A stretch of DNA of 64,000 nt from CAVOAK01 sp963664465 (GTDB lineage Bacteria; Pseudomonadota; Alphaproteobacteria; UBA8366; CAVOAK01): NCBI GenBank assembly GCA_963664465.2, contig CAXXSU010000011.1, forward strand, positions 310,001-374,000, written 5' to 3'. Positions within the stretch are counted from its first letter, which is position 1. Every line of letters starts with the position of its first letter. This document shows positions 9,456-18,649 of the stretch, piece after piece. Made by a program: the position numbers and the translations under genes. A model generated the notes under the pieces. That model saw only the letters and a program-made list of their open reading frames with translations, did not search any database and was not told where the DNA came from.

Positions 9456-9484
9456 TTGACTCGAATTCCACCATTTCCTAAATC
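9456..9484 (+). promoter_or_regulatory. predicted promoter of the gld-type ABC operon
   Basis: TTGACT (9456-9461) and TAAATC (9479-9484) are 17 bp apart in an AT-rich gap between divergent genes, about 160 bp ahead of the ABC ATPase start. Inferred from the sequence alone. Confidence 0.4.
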
Positions 9485-9641
9485 AAGCCTGTCTTAGCAG
9501 TCTCAATTAGAGAGTGCTTGGAATTCGAGGGCTTAAAAATCCGCGGAGGTACCCATTTAGGGCTCCGCTCTCCGTCCTCCGCCGAGCGGACCACTATGAT
9601 TAGGGGCAGGACGAGATACGACGGATCGGCAGGGTGGATAA

Positions 9642-10562
9642 ATGATCGAATCCGACCACTTGACGAAGCGATTCCCGCAGATAACTGCGGTTGACGATAT
9701 TTCGTTCACTGTCGAGCGGGGAGAAGTCCTTGGCTTTCTTGGGCCGAACGGCTCCGGCAAATCGACGACGATGAAGATGATTACCGGGTTCCTTGCACCG
9801 ACCTCCGGTACGGCTCGCGTTTCAGGCTTCGACGTTTTGAAACAACCGCTTGAAGTCAAAAAACGCGTCGGCTATCTGCCTGAGGGGGCGCCTGCGTGGC
9901 CGGATATGACGCCATCCGCACTCCTCAAATTCTGCGCGGGAATTCGTGGTTATAGCGGCAACGAGGCGGAAATACGCATCGCCGATGCCGTTGCGAAGAC
10001 GCAGCTTTCATCGGTTCTTCAACAACCGATCGAAACGCTTTCAAAGGGCTTTCGTCATCGCGTCGGTCTGGCACAGGCACTGCTGCACGACCCCGAAGTC
10101 CTAATACTCGATGAGCCGACCGACGGTCTCGACCCCAACCAGAAACATGAAGTGCGTGAACTCATCAAGCAAATGTCGGGAGATAAATCGATCATCATAT
10201 CGACCCACATTCTTGAGGAGGTTGGCGCCGTATGTTCACGGGCGATCATCATCGCGGACGGCCGTATTGTCAGTGACGGCACGCCCGAGGAACTGGCCGC
10301 CAAGTCGCCTCGACACAACGGTGTACGGATCGCCGTCAAAGATGCCAGAGACGCAGCGAAAATTACACTAGCAGCCATACCCGAGGTTTCTGGAATTGAC
10401 GATGTCGGTGATAATGGTCTGTTTTTACGAGCAAGAAACCAGGAACCCATCGTAGCGATAGTCGGTGCGGTTCTGCGTGAGAACAATATTGATGTCGAAG
10501 AAATCCATGTTGAGCATGGTCACCTCGATGATGTTTTTCGTGCAGTGACTCAAGGCTCGTAA
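9642..10562 (+). CDS. ABC transporter ATP-binding protein (GldA-like)
   Basis: 306 residues with Walker A GPNGSGKST, Walker B LILDEPTDGLDP and switch histidine ISTHILEE. The signature region is LSKGFRHRVGLAQAL, with LSKGF in place of LSGGQ, as is usual in this exporter group. A C-terminal regulatory domain of about 90 residues follows. Neighbours are a GldF-like permease and a GldG-like auxiliary protein, so the three should form one inner-membrane exporter. In Bacteroidetes the related GldAFG genes are linked to gliding; in alphaproteobacteria the cargo is unknown. Confidence 0.92.
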   Translation: MIESDHLTKRFPQITAVDDISFTVERGEVLGFLGPNGSGKSTTMKMITGFLAPTSGTARVSGFDVLKQPLEVKKRVGYLPEGAPAWPDMTPSALLKFCAGIRGYSGNEAEIRIADAVAKTQLSSVLQQPIETLSKGFRHRVGLAQALLHDPEVLILDEPTDGLDPNQKHEVRELIKQMSGDKSIIISTHILEEVGAVCSRAIIIADGRIVSDGTPEELAAKSPRHNGVRIAVKDARDAAKITLAAIPEVSGIDDVGDNGLFLRARNQEPIVAIVGAVLRENNIDVEEIHVEHGHLDDVFRAVTQGS

Positions 10563-10577
10563 CGGGAGACTCCGGCG

Positions 10578-11312
10578 ATGCGCAACACGATGATTGTCCT
10601 GAGAAGAGAAATGGCGGGCTATTTTGCGACGCCCGTCGCTTATATCTTCATCGTCATCTTTCTCGCCTTCTCGGGTACGTTGACGTTCTTCTTCGGTAAT
10701 TTCTTCGAACGCGGCCAAGCGGACCTACAACCGTTCTTTCAGTACCATCCATGGCTTTATCTGGTGCTGGTGCCGGCCATTTCGATGCGACTTTGGGCGG
10801 AAGAGCGGAGATCGGGCACGATTGAGTTGTTTATGACACTGCCGATTTCGCTACCGCAGGCGATCATCGGCAAACATCTGGCGGCTTGGTGCTTCACCGC
10901 AATTACCATATCGCTGACATTTCCGATGTGGCTAACCATCAACTATCTGGGTAATCCGGACAATGGCATCATTCTCGCGGCGTATTTGGGCAGTTTGTTG
11001 ATGGCTGGCGCCTTCCTCGCCATCGGCTCCTTCATATCGGCGCTCACCAAAAACCAAGTCATCGCCTACATCATTTCTGCCGCCGTCTGCTTTATATTCA
11101 TCGTCACCGGCACGCCCGCCATCTTATCGACATTTGGGGCGTGGTTGCCGGAGCAGGTGACGCGCATCATCGCGAATATGAGCTTCATCACGCATTTCGC
11201 AGATATCTCCAAGGGCGTACTTGACCTGCGCGACTTGGTCTATTTCGTTTCCATTATTGCCCTGTTTCTGGCGTTGACCGCGGTCGCCGTGCAACGCAAT
11301 AAGGCCAGTTGA
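10578..11312 (+). CDS. ABC transporter permease (GldF/ABC-2 type)
   Basis: 244 residues with about six predicted membrane helices (ATPVAYIFIVIFLAFSGTLTFF, LYLVLVPAISMRLWAEE, and four more). The RLWAEERRSGTIELFMTLP cytoplasmic loop is typical of ABC-2 permeases. It starts 15 bp after the ATPase stop with GGGAGA as ribosome-binding site, so both are surely in one operon. It forms the membrane pore of the exporter. Confidence 0.92.
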   Translation: MRNTMIVLRREMAGYFATPVAYIFIVIFLAFSGTLTFFFGNFFERGQADLQPFFQYHPWLYLVLVPAISMRLWAEERRSGTIELFMTLPISLPQAIIGKHLAAWCFTAITISLTFPMWLTINYLGNPDNGIILAAYLGSLLMAGAFLAIGSFISALTKNQVIAYIISAAVCFIFIVTGTPAILSTFGAWLPEQVTRIIANMSFITHFADISKGVLDLRDLVYFVSIIALFLALTAVAVQRNKAS

Positions 11313-11326
11313 GGAGCGAGCGCCCG

Positions 11327-13405
11327 ATGTTCAGGAAACTAATTACAGGTGAAGGAAGTTGGATCGGCGGTGCGGTCCTGGCGATCGCGGCATTCGCCTT
11401 GATCAACATTGCCGTATCCGCCGTGTTGGGCTATCGCATCGATCTTACGCAGGACCGGTTATTCACGCTGTCCGATGGCACGAAAAGGATTATCCGGGAC
11501 ATCGAGACACCTATCACTCTCGGCTTCTACTTTTCGAGCCGCCTGGGCAAGGAAATTCCAACCCACGGCAATTATGCTGCGCGCGTCGGTGATATGCTCA
11601 ACGAGTTCAGGGCAGTCGGCGGCGACAAGATCCGCATCATAAAATACGATCCCGTGGCATTTTCCGAAATCGAGGACAATGCGGTCAAAGATGGCTTGCA
11701 AGGCGCCCCGATTGATCAGACCGGCGAGAAAGTTTACTTCGGCATTGTCGGTGAAGTCGGCGAGTCCCGGGAGGTCATCCCATTCCTGCAGCCCAACCGC
11801 CGGCGCTTCCTCGAGTATGATTTGGCGCGGCTTGTATATGCCTTACAGCGCGCCAAGAAGCCGGTTGTTGGCATCATTACCAGCCGATTGGTATTCGGCG
11901 ATCCGCGCGCGCAGCTCTCGGGACAGACGGGCAAGAATTGGATTCTGGTCGATCAGATCCGACCTCTGTTCGAAATTCGTCAGATCACCAGCGATTTCAC
12001 TGCGATCGACGACGATGTCGACATCCTGATGCTCATACACCCGCCACCATTCCAGGAGCGCTCGCTATATGCGATCGACCAATTTGTTCTGCGCGGCGGC
12101 CGACTATTAGCATTCATCGACCCGCACAATGAAAGCGCTGCAATTGGTATCGGCGGATTCCCCTCCCCACCGAGTTCGAATTTGGTGACGCTGCTCGGCG
12201 CCTGGGGTCTGGAGATGGAAGACGGCAAAGTGATTGGCGATATCGGTGTTGCGCGGTTGGTAAACGCGGGCAAGGGCGATGACGAGATCGTGGCAGCGCC
12301 ATACGTGACCTGGCTCGAACTCACCGAAGCCAACGCATCGAAAGACGATGCGGTGACGAGCAGCGTCAGAGTGGTCAATATGGCAAGTGCCGGCACGCTT
12401 CAGACCAAGGAGGGCGCGCAGACTACCATTACGCCGTTGCTCCAGACATCCGACCAGACTCAGATCCTCGATGTCGAAGCGGTAAAAGGACAGGTCCCCG
12501 ACGTTTTGGGGCTCCTTGAAAAATTCGAACCGTCGGGCGAGATCTTCACATTGGCAGCCCGGATCAGCGGCAAGGCTACGACGGCATTTCCCGATGGACC
12601 GCCGCCAGAGAAGCAAGCCGAGGAAGAAGAAGGTGCGGCCGCGACCGACGATGAGGGGACTGCGGTGGATACAGACACTGCCGCAGAGGACTCGGATCAA
12701 TCTAATTCGTTGGAGGGGGTCACGACGGTCGGCGGATCGACGGCGGCCGGCGAAACCGCGGCGACCGGCGAAACCGCGGAGGCCGACGACAAACCAGCGC
12801 CTAAACCCAAACCGCATATCGCCGAGGCGATTGAATCAGTGAATATCATCGTGTTTGCGGATGCAGACATGCTGGAAGACCGATTCTGGGCGACGGAGCA
12901 GGAGTTCTTTGGAGAGCGGGTGATCTTCCCGCATGCAAACAACGGAGACCTCGTCGTCAACGCCTTGGACAATCTCGCTGGAAGCAACGACTTGGTCAGC
13001 CTGCGCAGCCGCGGCACAGCTTATCGTCCGTTCAGCTTGATCGCCGATTTGCAGACTGCTGCCGAACAGCGCTTCCGGGCGGAAGAACAACGCTTGCAGA
13101 AGAAAGTTGCCGAAACGCAAGAAAAACTCCAGTCGTTGGAGCAGGGCAAACAGGCCGCTACAGATGGCGCCGAAGTAATTCTCACGGAACAGCAACAGGA
13201 AGAGCTCGATACCTTCAGGCAAGAGCTGGTCCAATCACGAAGCGAATTGCGAGATGTGCAGTTGGCGCTGCGCCAGGACATCGAATCACTTCAGGGCATG
13301 TTGCGCTTTGCAAATATCGCACTGATTCCGCTCGTTATCGGCATTTTCGCCGCCGGCCTTGGCGGCGCGCGCGTGTGGCGCCGCCGGCGCGTCAGGAAGC
13401 AGTAA
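11327..13405 (+). CDS. Gld-type ABC auxiliary membrane protein (ABC_transp_aux, GldG-like)
   Basis: 692 residues from ATG 11327, which has GGAGCGAG at proper distance; an in-frame GTG or ATG further up (11309) overlaps the permease end. There is one membrane helix near the N-terminus, a large periplasmic domain (KRIIRDIETPITLGFYFS through LARLVYALQRAKKPVVGIIT), an acidic Glu/Thr/Ala-rich insert around residues 430-500, a coiled coil (EQRFRAEEQRLQKKVAETQEKLQSL is its core) and a C-terminal helix with an RRRRVRKQ tail. The family assembles with the ATPase and permease upstream. The substrate is unknown. Confidence 0.88.
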   Translation: MFRKLITGEGSWIGGAVLAIAAFALINIAVSAVLGYRIDLTQDRLFTLSDGTKRIIRDIETPITLGFYFSSRLGKEIPTHGNYAARVGDMLNEFRAVGGDKIRIIKYDPVAFSEIEDNAVKDGLQGAPIDQTGEKVYFGIVGEVGESREVIPFLQPNRRRFLEYDLARLVYALQRAKKPVVGIITSRLVFGDPRAQLSGQTGKNWILVDQIRPLFEIRQITSDFTAIDDDVDILMLIHPPPFQERSLYAIDQFVLRGGRLLAFIDPHNESAAIGIGGFPSPPSSNLVTLLGAWGLEMEDGKVIGDIGVARLVNAGKGDDEIVAAPYVTWLELTEANASKDDAVTSSVRVVNMASAGTLQTKEGAQTTITPLLQTSDQTQILDVEAVKGQVPDVLGLLEKFEPSGEIFTLAARISGKATTAFPDGPPPEKQAEEEEGAAATDDEGTAVDTDTAAEDSDQSNSLEGVTTVGGSTAAGETAATGETAEADDKPAPKPKPHIAEAIESVNIIVFADADMLEDRFWATEQEFFGERVIFPHANNGDLVVNALDNLAGSNDLVSLRSRGTAYRPFSLIADLQTAAEQRFRAEEQRLQKKVAETQEKLQSLEQGKQAATDGAEVILTEQQQEELDTFRQELVQSRSELRDVQLALRQDIESLQGMLRFANIALIPLVIGIFAAGLGGARVWRRRRVRKQ

Positions 13406-14345
13406 GATCACCGACTCCGACGCTGCCGGCAGTCAGCCACGCATCGCGGCGCTATTACCGAGCGCAACGGAAATTGTCGCCGCGCTCGGCTTCGAGCCGG
13501 CACTCGTAGCGCGCAGCCACGAATGTGATTTTCCCGATAGCGTCACTAAATTGCCGGCGATCACGGACTCCAAAATCGAGAGTGGCCTTGGTTCCGCCAA
13601 TGTTGATCAGCGGATCAAGGAAATTGTCGAACAAGGACTTTCTGTCTACCGCGTGGATGCTGACGCATTGCAAGAACTTGCCGCCGATATCGTTGTGACG
13701 CAGTCGCAATGTGAAGTCTGCGCAATCAGCGAGAAGGAACTCGAGTCCGCACTCGGCGACTGGTTGGGCAAGAGACCGCGTATCGTTTCGTTGACCGCGC
13801 AAGATGTCGCCGGCGTCTGGCGCGATATATCGCTCGTGGCGGATGCACTGAATGCAGGTCATGACGGCGACGGCCTGATCGCGGCGCTGAGCAGCCGCAT
13901 GGAGGCGATACGGAAGCGCGCCGCATCGCACGCGAAGCCGCGCGTCGCCTGCATCGAGTGGATTGACCCTTTGATGGCCGCTGGAAACTGGGTTCCGGAG
14001 CTGGTGCAGATGGCAGGTGGCGAAGATTTGCTCGGCACCGCCGGGGAACATTCACCCTGGATCGAGTGGGACACGCTTGAGCGCGCGAACCCCGATGCGA
14101 TCGTGATCATGCCGTGCGGTTTCGATCTCGCGCGAACGCGAAGCGAGTCGGTGACGCTGACAGGTCAACCGGGCTGGACACAGCTTGCGGCGGTAAATGC
14201 AGGTCAGGTGTTCGTCACGGACGGCCATCACTACTTCAACCGGCCAGGGCCGCGCCTTGTTGAGTCGCTTGAAATCCTTGCGGAAATCCTCCACCCCGAC
14301 CTGTTCTCCTTCGGTCACGAGGGATTGGGCTGGCAACGACTATGA
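13359..14345 (+). CDS. cobalamin/iron-siderophore type binding protein (BtuF-like)
   Basis: The domain begins at PRIAALLPSATEIVAALGF, the standard opening of BtuF-like periplasmic-binding-protein domains, and continues to FNRPGPRLVESLEILAEILHPD. There is no signal peptide, so a cytoplasmic cobalamin-binding role is as likely as transport. No ATG lies ahead of the domain; TTG 13359 is the only start in frame and overlaps the preceding gene by 47 bp, so the true start is uncertain. A conserved cysteine pair (SQCEVCAIS) is present. No B12 permease genes are nearby; the B12-dependent nrdJ is 8 kb away. Confidence 0.8.
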   Translation: MAARACGAAGASGSSKITDSDAAGSQPRIAALLPSATEIVAALGFEPALVARSHECDFPDSVTKLPAITDSKIESGLGSANVDQRIKEIVEQGLSVYRVDADALQELAADIVVTQSQCEVCAISEKELESALGDWLGKRPRIVSLTAQDVAGVWRDISLVADALNAGHDGDGLIAALSSRMEAIRKRAASHAKPRVACIEWIDPLMAAGNWVPELVQMAGGEDLLGTAGEHSPWIEWDTLERANPDAIVIMPCGFDLARTRSESVTLTGQPGWTQLAAVNAGQVFVTDGHHYFNRPGPRLVESLEILAEILHPDLFSFGHEGLGWQRL

Positions 14346-14438
14346 CGTTGCGCCGTCGTCGCTGAACCAAATCCGTGTGACTTAGGACCGGCGTCAAGCT
14401 ACAGTCTCGACCTGCCGGCGAGTAACCCATATTCCCTG

Positions 14439-16643
14439 ATGCGTCTGATCTTTATTCGAATGAGTGTCGTGTTGGCTGTCGTGCTGAGCACTGGCGTCAA
14501 CGCCAAATCCTTAGCGGCCCAGCAAGCCGCGATCGATGGCGCAAATGCAACCCAGCTTGAAGCGCTTGCGGCAACGCTCGAAGACGACGCAAAACGTGCA
14601 GAGTTTCTCGACCAACTACGAGCCTTGATCGCTGCAGAGCGCGCGCTGAGGCCTTCGTCTCCTACCGGCGGCGATGGCGCCCGATTCCTTGACCAGATTA
14701 GCGAGCAGGTCGACGGTATCAGCCGCCAGCTGGTTACGGCGGCTGCGACCCTGCTCGACGTTCCCGCCCAGATCCGCTGGATTCGCGAGTCGCTCGGTCG
14801 GTCTGATGCGCGTTCCACGCTGGCAACGGCAGTCGGCGGCATCATTCTCGTGCTGCTAACAGGTGTCCTTGCGCAGTGGATCGTTCGCAGTCTTTTGACG
14901 AGCCCGCGCGGCGCTGTCGAGGCAAGAGTTGAAGATCGGATTTGGCTGCGCCTTACCCTGCTGATTATGCGGACCTTGCTCGATCTCGTGCCTGTTCTTG
15001 CCTTCGCTGGCGCTGCCTACGGTGCACTGGCGCTACTCGACCCGGAGCGCACCACGCGATTGATTGCCGTAGCAGTCATCAACGCGGGCCTTCTGACGCG
15101 GGCTGTGCTTGTCGTTGCACGGCTGGTCCTCGCACCACAGGTGGAGACGCTGCGCGTTCTTTCGATCGAGGACGAGACGGCGAACTATACGTTTATTTGG
15201 ATAAGGCGATTTACCTATCTGTCGATTTACGGCTTCTTTGCGATCGATGCGGCACTACTGCTTGGCCTACCCGCGGCCTCGCATGCCGTGCTCTTCAAAC
15301 TGCTGGGTTTGGCGATCGGCCTCCTGTTGATTATGATCGTCGTGCAGAATCGTGAGCAGGTATCTGCACGCATTCGAGGGGACGGCGCGGGTTCAATTGG
15401 CAACGTGCGCAAGCGCATCGCCGACATCTGGCATATTTTGCTGATCCTTTACCTGATCACCATCTATCTCGTGTGGGTGTTTGAAGTCGCCGGCGGCTTT
15501 CAGTTCGCGCTGCGAGCGACCTTGATCACCATTGTAATCGTCATTGCCGCACGGCTCATCGCCGCCGCCATAAACCACGGCATAAGGCGCGGATTCGGGC
15601 TTAGCCAGGACATCAAGTCACGGTTTCCCGGCCTCGAGACCCGCGCCAATCGATATCTTCCTTTGCTGCATGCAGGGGTTCGCTCTCTCGTCTACCTGCT
15701 CACATTTTTTGCAGTCCTTCAAGCCTGGGGATTAGAAGTATACGGTTGGCTCGCTGAGCCCGCCGGACGTGTGCTTTTGTCGAAGATTTTCTCAATCATT
15801 CTTATCGTCACTTCAGCGCTTATCGTCTGGGAGTTGGTCAGCGCGGCGATCGAGCGGTACTTGCAGACCATCGATGAAGATGACAGCGAAGTCGCCCGGA
15901 GCCAACGCATTCGCACATTGTTACCGCTGCTTCGAAACTTCATTTTTGTCGTCCTGGCCGTGATTGTCACCATGACTGTGCTTTCAGAAGTTGGCGTCAA
16001 CATTGCGCCACTGCTGGCGGGCGCCGGCGTGGTTGGGCTTGCTGTCGGTTTCGGCGCGCAAACTTTGGTCAAAGATGTCATTACCGGCTTTCTGTTTCTG
16101 ATCGAGGATGCAATTGCAGTCGGTGACGTCGTCCAGCTCGGAAGCCATTCCGGCGTGGTCGAGGCCGTCACCGTGCGCTCCCTGCGGCTGCGCGATTTAT
16201 CAGGAACGGTGCACCAGATTCCGTTCAGCGAAGTCACTTCGATCGTCAACATGACCAAGGATTTCTCGTTCGCACTGATGGATATCGGCGTGGCTTACCG
16301 CGAAAACATAGACGACGTTATCGACGTCATTAAACAAGTTGGCGCCGAGTTGCGGGCCGATCCGGAGTTCGGGCCGCTCATCGTTGAAGATATAGACGTG
16401 CTGGGATTGGACAGATTCGACGACTCCGCCGTCGTCATTCGCGCTCGAATCAAAACCCAGCCCGTCAAACAATGGACAGTGCGGAGAGGCTTCAATCGCC
16501 TTCTCAAGAAACGGTTTGACGAGCTCGGTATCGAGATTCCGTACCCGCATCAGACAATCTACTTCGGCGAAGACAAGGAAGGTCGCGCGCCGGCAGCGCC
16601 CGTCAGACTCGAAACGCAGGTATCGGGCAGCGGCGACAGCTAA
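14439..16643 (+). CDS. large mechanosensitive channel, MscS family
   Basis: 734 residues. There is a signal peptide, a periplasmic helical region (to about residue 130) and many membrane helices. The MscS core is near residues 510-640, with the pore-lining GAGVVGLAVGFGAQTLVKDVITG followed by the beta domain (EDAIAVGDVVQLG). The size and extra N-terminal helices resemble the YbiO/MscK-like group. It releases solutes upon osmotic downshift. It stands alone between the BtuF-like gene and convergent metW. Confidence 0.92.
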   Translation: MRLIFIRMSVVLAVVLSTGVNAKSLAAQQAAIDGANATQLEALAATLEDDAKRAEFLDQLRALIAAERALRPSSPTGGDGARFLDQISEQVDGISRQLVTAAATLLDVPAQIRWIRESLGRSDARSTLATAVGGIILVLLTGVLAQWIVRSLLTSPRGAVEARVEDRIWLRLTLLIMRTLLDLVPVLAFAGAAYGALALLDPERTTRLIAVAVINAGLLTRAVLVVARLVLAPQVETLRVLSIEDETANYTFIWIRRFTYLSIYGFFAIDAALLLGLPAASHAVLFKLLGLAIGLLLIMIVVQNREQVSARIRGDGAGSIGNVRKRIADIWHILLILYLITIYLVWVFEVAGGFQFALRATLITIVIVIAARLIAAAINHGIRRGFGLSQDIKSRFPGLETRANRYLPLLHAGVRSLVYLLTFFAVLQAWGLEVYGWLAEPAGRVLLSKIFSIILIVTSALIVWELVSAAIERYLQTIDEDDSEVARSQRIRTLLPLLRNFIFVVLAVIVTMTVLSEVGVNIAPLLAGAGVVGLAVGFGAQTLVKDVITGFLFLIEDAIAVGDVVQLGSHSGVVEAVTVRSLRLRDLSGTVHQIPFSEVTSIVNMTKDFSFALMDIGVAYRENIDDVIDVIKQVGAELRADPEFGPLIVEDIDVLGLDRFDDSAVVIRARIKTQPVKQWTVRRGFNRLLKKRFDELGIEIPYPHQTIYFGEDKEGRAPAAPVRLETQVSGSGDS

Positions 16644-16658
16644 ACTCGATGGCGCCTC

Positions 16659-16699
16659 CTAGCCCGTGGAGGCATTCTGCCGAATGATTGACGGGCTAG
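16659..16699. terminator. inverted repeat between convergent mscS-type gene and metW
   Basis: CTAGCCCGT (16659-16667) and ACGGGCTAG (16691-16699) are perfect 9-bp arms with a 23-nt loop, exactly between two converging genes. No T-run follows on either side, so it may be a processed 3' end or a factor-dependent terminator rather than a classical one. Confidence 0.4.
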
Positions 16700-16721
16700 C
16701 GCCCCGGCACACAAACCCGTG

Positions 16722-17351
16722 CTATCGGCTCCTGAGCAGGAACAGCGCCTGTTCGCCGCACAGATTGGCGATGCGGCTTGTCGCGGCGAATGACGCTGTG
16801 CGGCCTGCCTGATCCAGTGCAATGCCGCGCTCTATGATCAACCCCACGTCGTGACATAGATCGACGAAATCGCTGATCGTGCAGCGATGGATGTTCGGCG
16901 TGTCATACCAAGCCTCGTGTGAGGGTGCGGTTGCCGCCATGCGGCCACCGAAAAGCAAGCCAAGGCGCACCCGCCAAAATCCATAGTTGGGAAACGACAC
17001 GATCGTCCGCCTGCCGATACGGCCAAGGTGTTCCAGCACTTCCTTGGGCCGGTGGGTTGCCTGCAGCGTTTGGCTAAGAACCGCGTAATCGAAGGCGCCT
17101 GAGGGATAGTCCTTCAGGTCTTTATCGGCGTCGCCCTGAACGACCGAAAGGCCGTTGCGCACACACTTGTTGACGCCCGTCATGCTGAGTTCCAGGCCGC
17201 GTCCGTCAACCTGCCTGTATCTCGTCAGATAGGCCAGCAGCGCGCCGTCACCGCAGCCGATATCGAGCACGCGTGAGCCCGGATCGATCATGTCTGCTAT
17301 GATCTGCAGGTCAACGCGGATTGAAGTTTCGCGCCCTTCCGTCTGCGTCAC
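16722..17351 (-). CDS. metW: methionine biosynthesis protein MetW
   Basis: 209 residues of a class I methyltransferase-like fold, with SAM-site motif VLDIGCGDGALLAYL and the family-typical SFPNYGFWRVRLGLLFGGRMA and WYDTPNIHRCTISDF. Start GTG 17351 is chosen because it forms a GTGA overlap with the metX stop, giving translational coupling. MetW accompanies MetX in alphaproteobacteria and is needed for full homoserine acyltransferase activity. Confidence 0.93.
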   Translation of the reverse strand: MTQTEGRETSIRVDLQIIADMIDPGSRVLDIGCGDGALLAYLTRYRQVDGRGLELSMTGVNKCVRNGLSVVQGDADKDLKDYPSGAFDYAVLSQTLQATHRPKEVLEHLGRIGRRTIVSFPNYGFWRVRLGLLFGGRMAATAPSHEAWYDTPNIHRCTISDFVDLCHDVGLIIERGIALDQAGRTASFAATSRIANLCGEQALFLLRSR

Positions 17352-18505
17352 AGACCTCGGTGCTCCGCGCAACCGTTTAGGAATCCGGAATACACGTCAA
17401 AGAATTCCGGCTCGTCGAGCAAGAAACTGTCGTGACCCTTATCGGTCTTCACCTCGACGAAGCTTGCGTTGGCGGCTGCCGCATTGAGCGCATGTACAAT
17501 TTCCCGGCTCTCTGAAGTGGGAAACAGCCAGTCGCTGCTAAACGACGTCAGGCAGAAGCGCACTGGGGTTCCCGCGAAAGCGGCGGTCAGCGAACCGTTA
17601 AACTCTTTTGCCAGATCGAAGTAGTCCATCGCCCTCGTAATGTAGAGGTACGAATTCGCGTCAAAGCGCTCGACGAATGTGCTGCCCTGGTGGCGCAGGT
17701 AGCTCTCGACCTGGAAATCGGCGTCGAATCCGTAGGCCAGTTGTTCGCGATCCTGAAGATTTCGGCCGAACTTCTGATGCAACGCCGCTTCGGACATGTA
17801 GGTGATATGCGCGGCCATGCGTGCAACCGACAGGCCGCGTCTGGGAACCACGCCATGGCTCAGATAGTCGCCACCATGCCAATCGGGATCAGCGATGATT
17901 GCTTGGCGTCCGACTTCATGAAACGCAATGTTTTGGGCGGAGTGACGGGCTGCACCCGCAATCGGTGCTGCCGCAAAGACATGCTTCGGATAGCGCGCGG
18001 CCCACTCAAGCGCCTGCATCGCCCCCATAGACCCGCCGGTTACAAAAAACAGCTGTTCGATGCCCAGTTGGTCTATCAGCAGCTTTTGCGCACGCACCAT
18101 GTCGGCGACCGTGATAACCGGGAACCGAAGGCCATATGGTTTACCGGTTGCTGGGTCAGTCTCCTTTGGTCCAACCGTACCCATGCAGCCGCCGAGTACA
18201 TTTGCGCAAATTACGTAGTAGCGATCTGTGTCGAGCGGCTTGCCAGGACCAACAACGAGGTCCCACCAACCGGTTTTCCCGGTTAGGGGATGGGGTTCCG
18301 CCATGTATTGGTCGCCGGTCAGAGCATGGCAAACCAGCACTGCGTTGGATTTATCTGCGTTCAACGCGCCATAGGTCTGGTACGCGACCGGGAAATCTCT
18401 CAGCTCCGCCCCGCCGTCGAGACGCAGCGGTTCATGGCTGCCAAGCACCACGTGGTGGCCCGGTAGCTCGATTGTCGGCGCCTGAATGGCGTTAAGAGCG
18501 CACAT
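17348..18505 (-). CDS. metX: homoserine O-acetyltransferase
   Basis: 385 residues of an alpha/beta hydrolase fold acyltransferase that makes O-acetyl- (or O-succinyl-) homoserine for methionine synthesis. The nucleophile elbow is GGSMGAMQALEWA. The C-terminal catalytic Asp-His part is around VKTDKGHDSFLLDE. The start MCALNAIQAPTIELPGHHVVLG is consistent with the family. It overlaps metW by four bases. No SAM-II riboswitch, common upstream of metX in rhizobia, was recognised in the 145-bp leader; a palindrome is there instead. Confidence 0.93.
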   Translation of the reverse strand: MCALNAIQAPTIELPGHHVVLGSHEPLRLDGGAELRDFPVAYQTYGALNADKSNAVLVCHALTGDQYMAEPHPLTGKTGWWDLVVGPGKPLDTDRYYVICANVLGGCMGTVGPKETDPATGKPYGLRFPVITVADMVRAQKLLIDQLGIEQLFFVTGGSMGAMQALEWAARYPKHVFAAAPIAGAARHSAQNIAFHEVGRQAIIADPDWHGGDYLSHGVVPRRGLSVARMAAHITYMSEAALHQKFGRNLQDREQLAYGFDADFQVESYLRHQGSTFVERFDANSYLYITRAMDYFDLAKEFNGSLTAAFAGTPVRFCLTSFSSDWLFPTSESREIVHALNAAAANASFVEVKTDKGHDSFLLDEPEFFDVYSGFLNGCAEHRGL

Positions 18506-18576
18506 TTCGGTCGATTCTTGCTGTTTCGTTGTCGTGGTCCGGAAGCGTGCGAATTGCTACGAACACCTGCTCATAC

Positions 18577-18605
18577 TGTCAATGTTTTCTTTGATTTCAT
18601 TGACA
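18577..18605. promoter_or_regulatory. inverted repeat in the metX / chorismate mutase divergent region
   Basis: TGTCAATG (18577-18584) and CATTGACA (18598-18605) are perfect 8-bp arms, 13 bases apart. Each arm contains a TTGACA-like -35 box facing outwards, so the repeat may be a pair of divergent promoters or an operator covering both. Confidence 0.4.
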
Positions 18606-18649
18606 TCTCCCACTAGTAGTATCGCTTCCCCATCACCCCCAACGAAGCC

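Noticed and set aside
18506..18649. SAM-II riboswitch expected ahead of metX
   Set aside because: The conserved pseudoknot blocks of SAM-II could not be found; only an inverted repeat is present.
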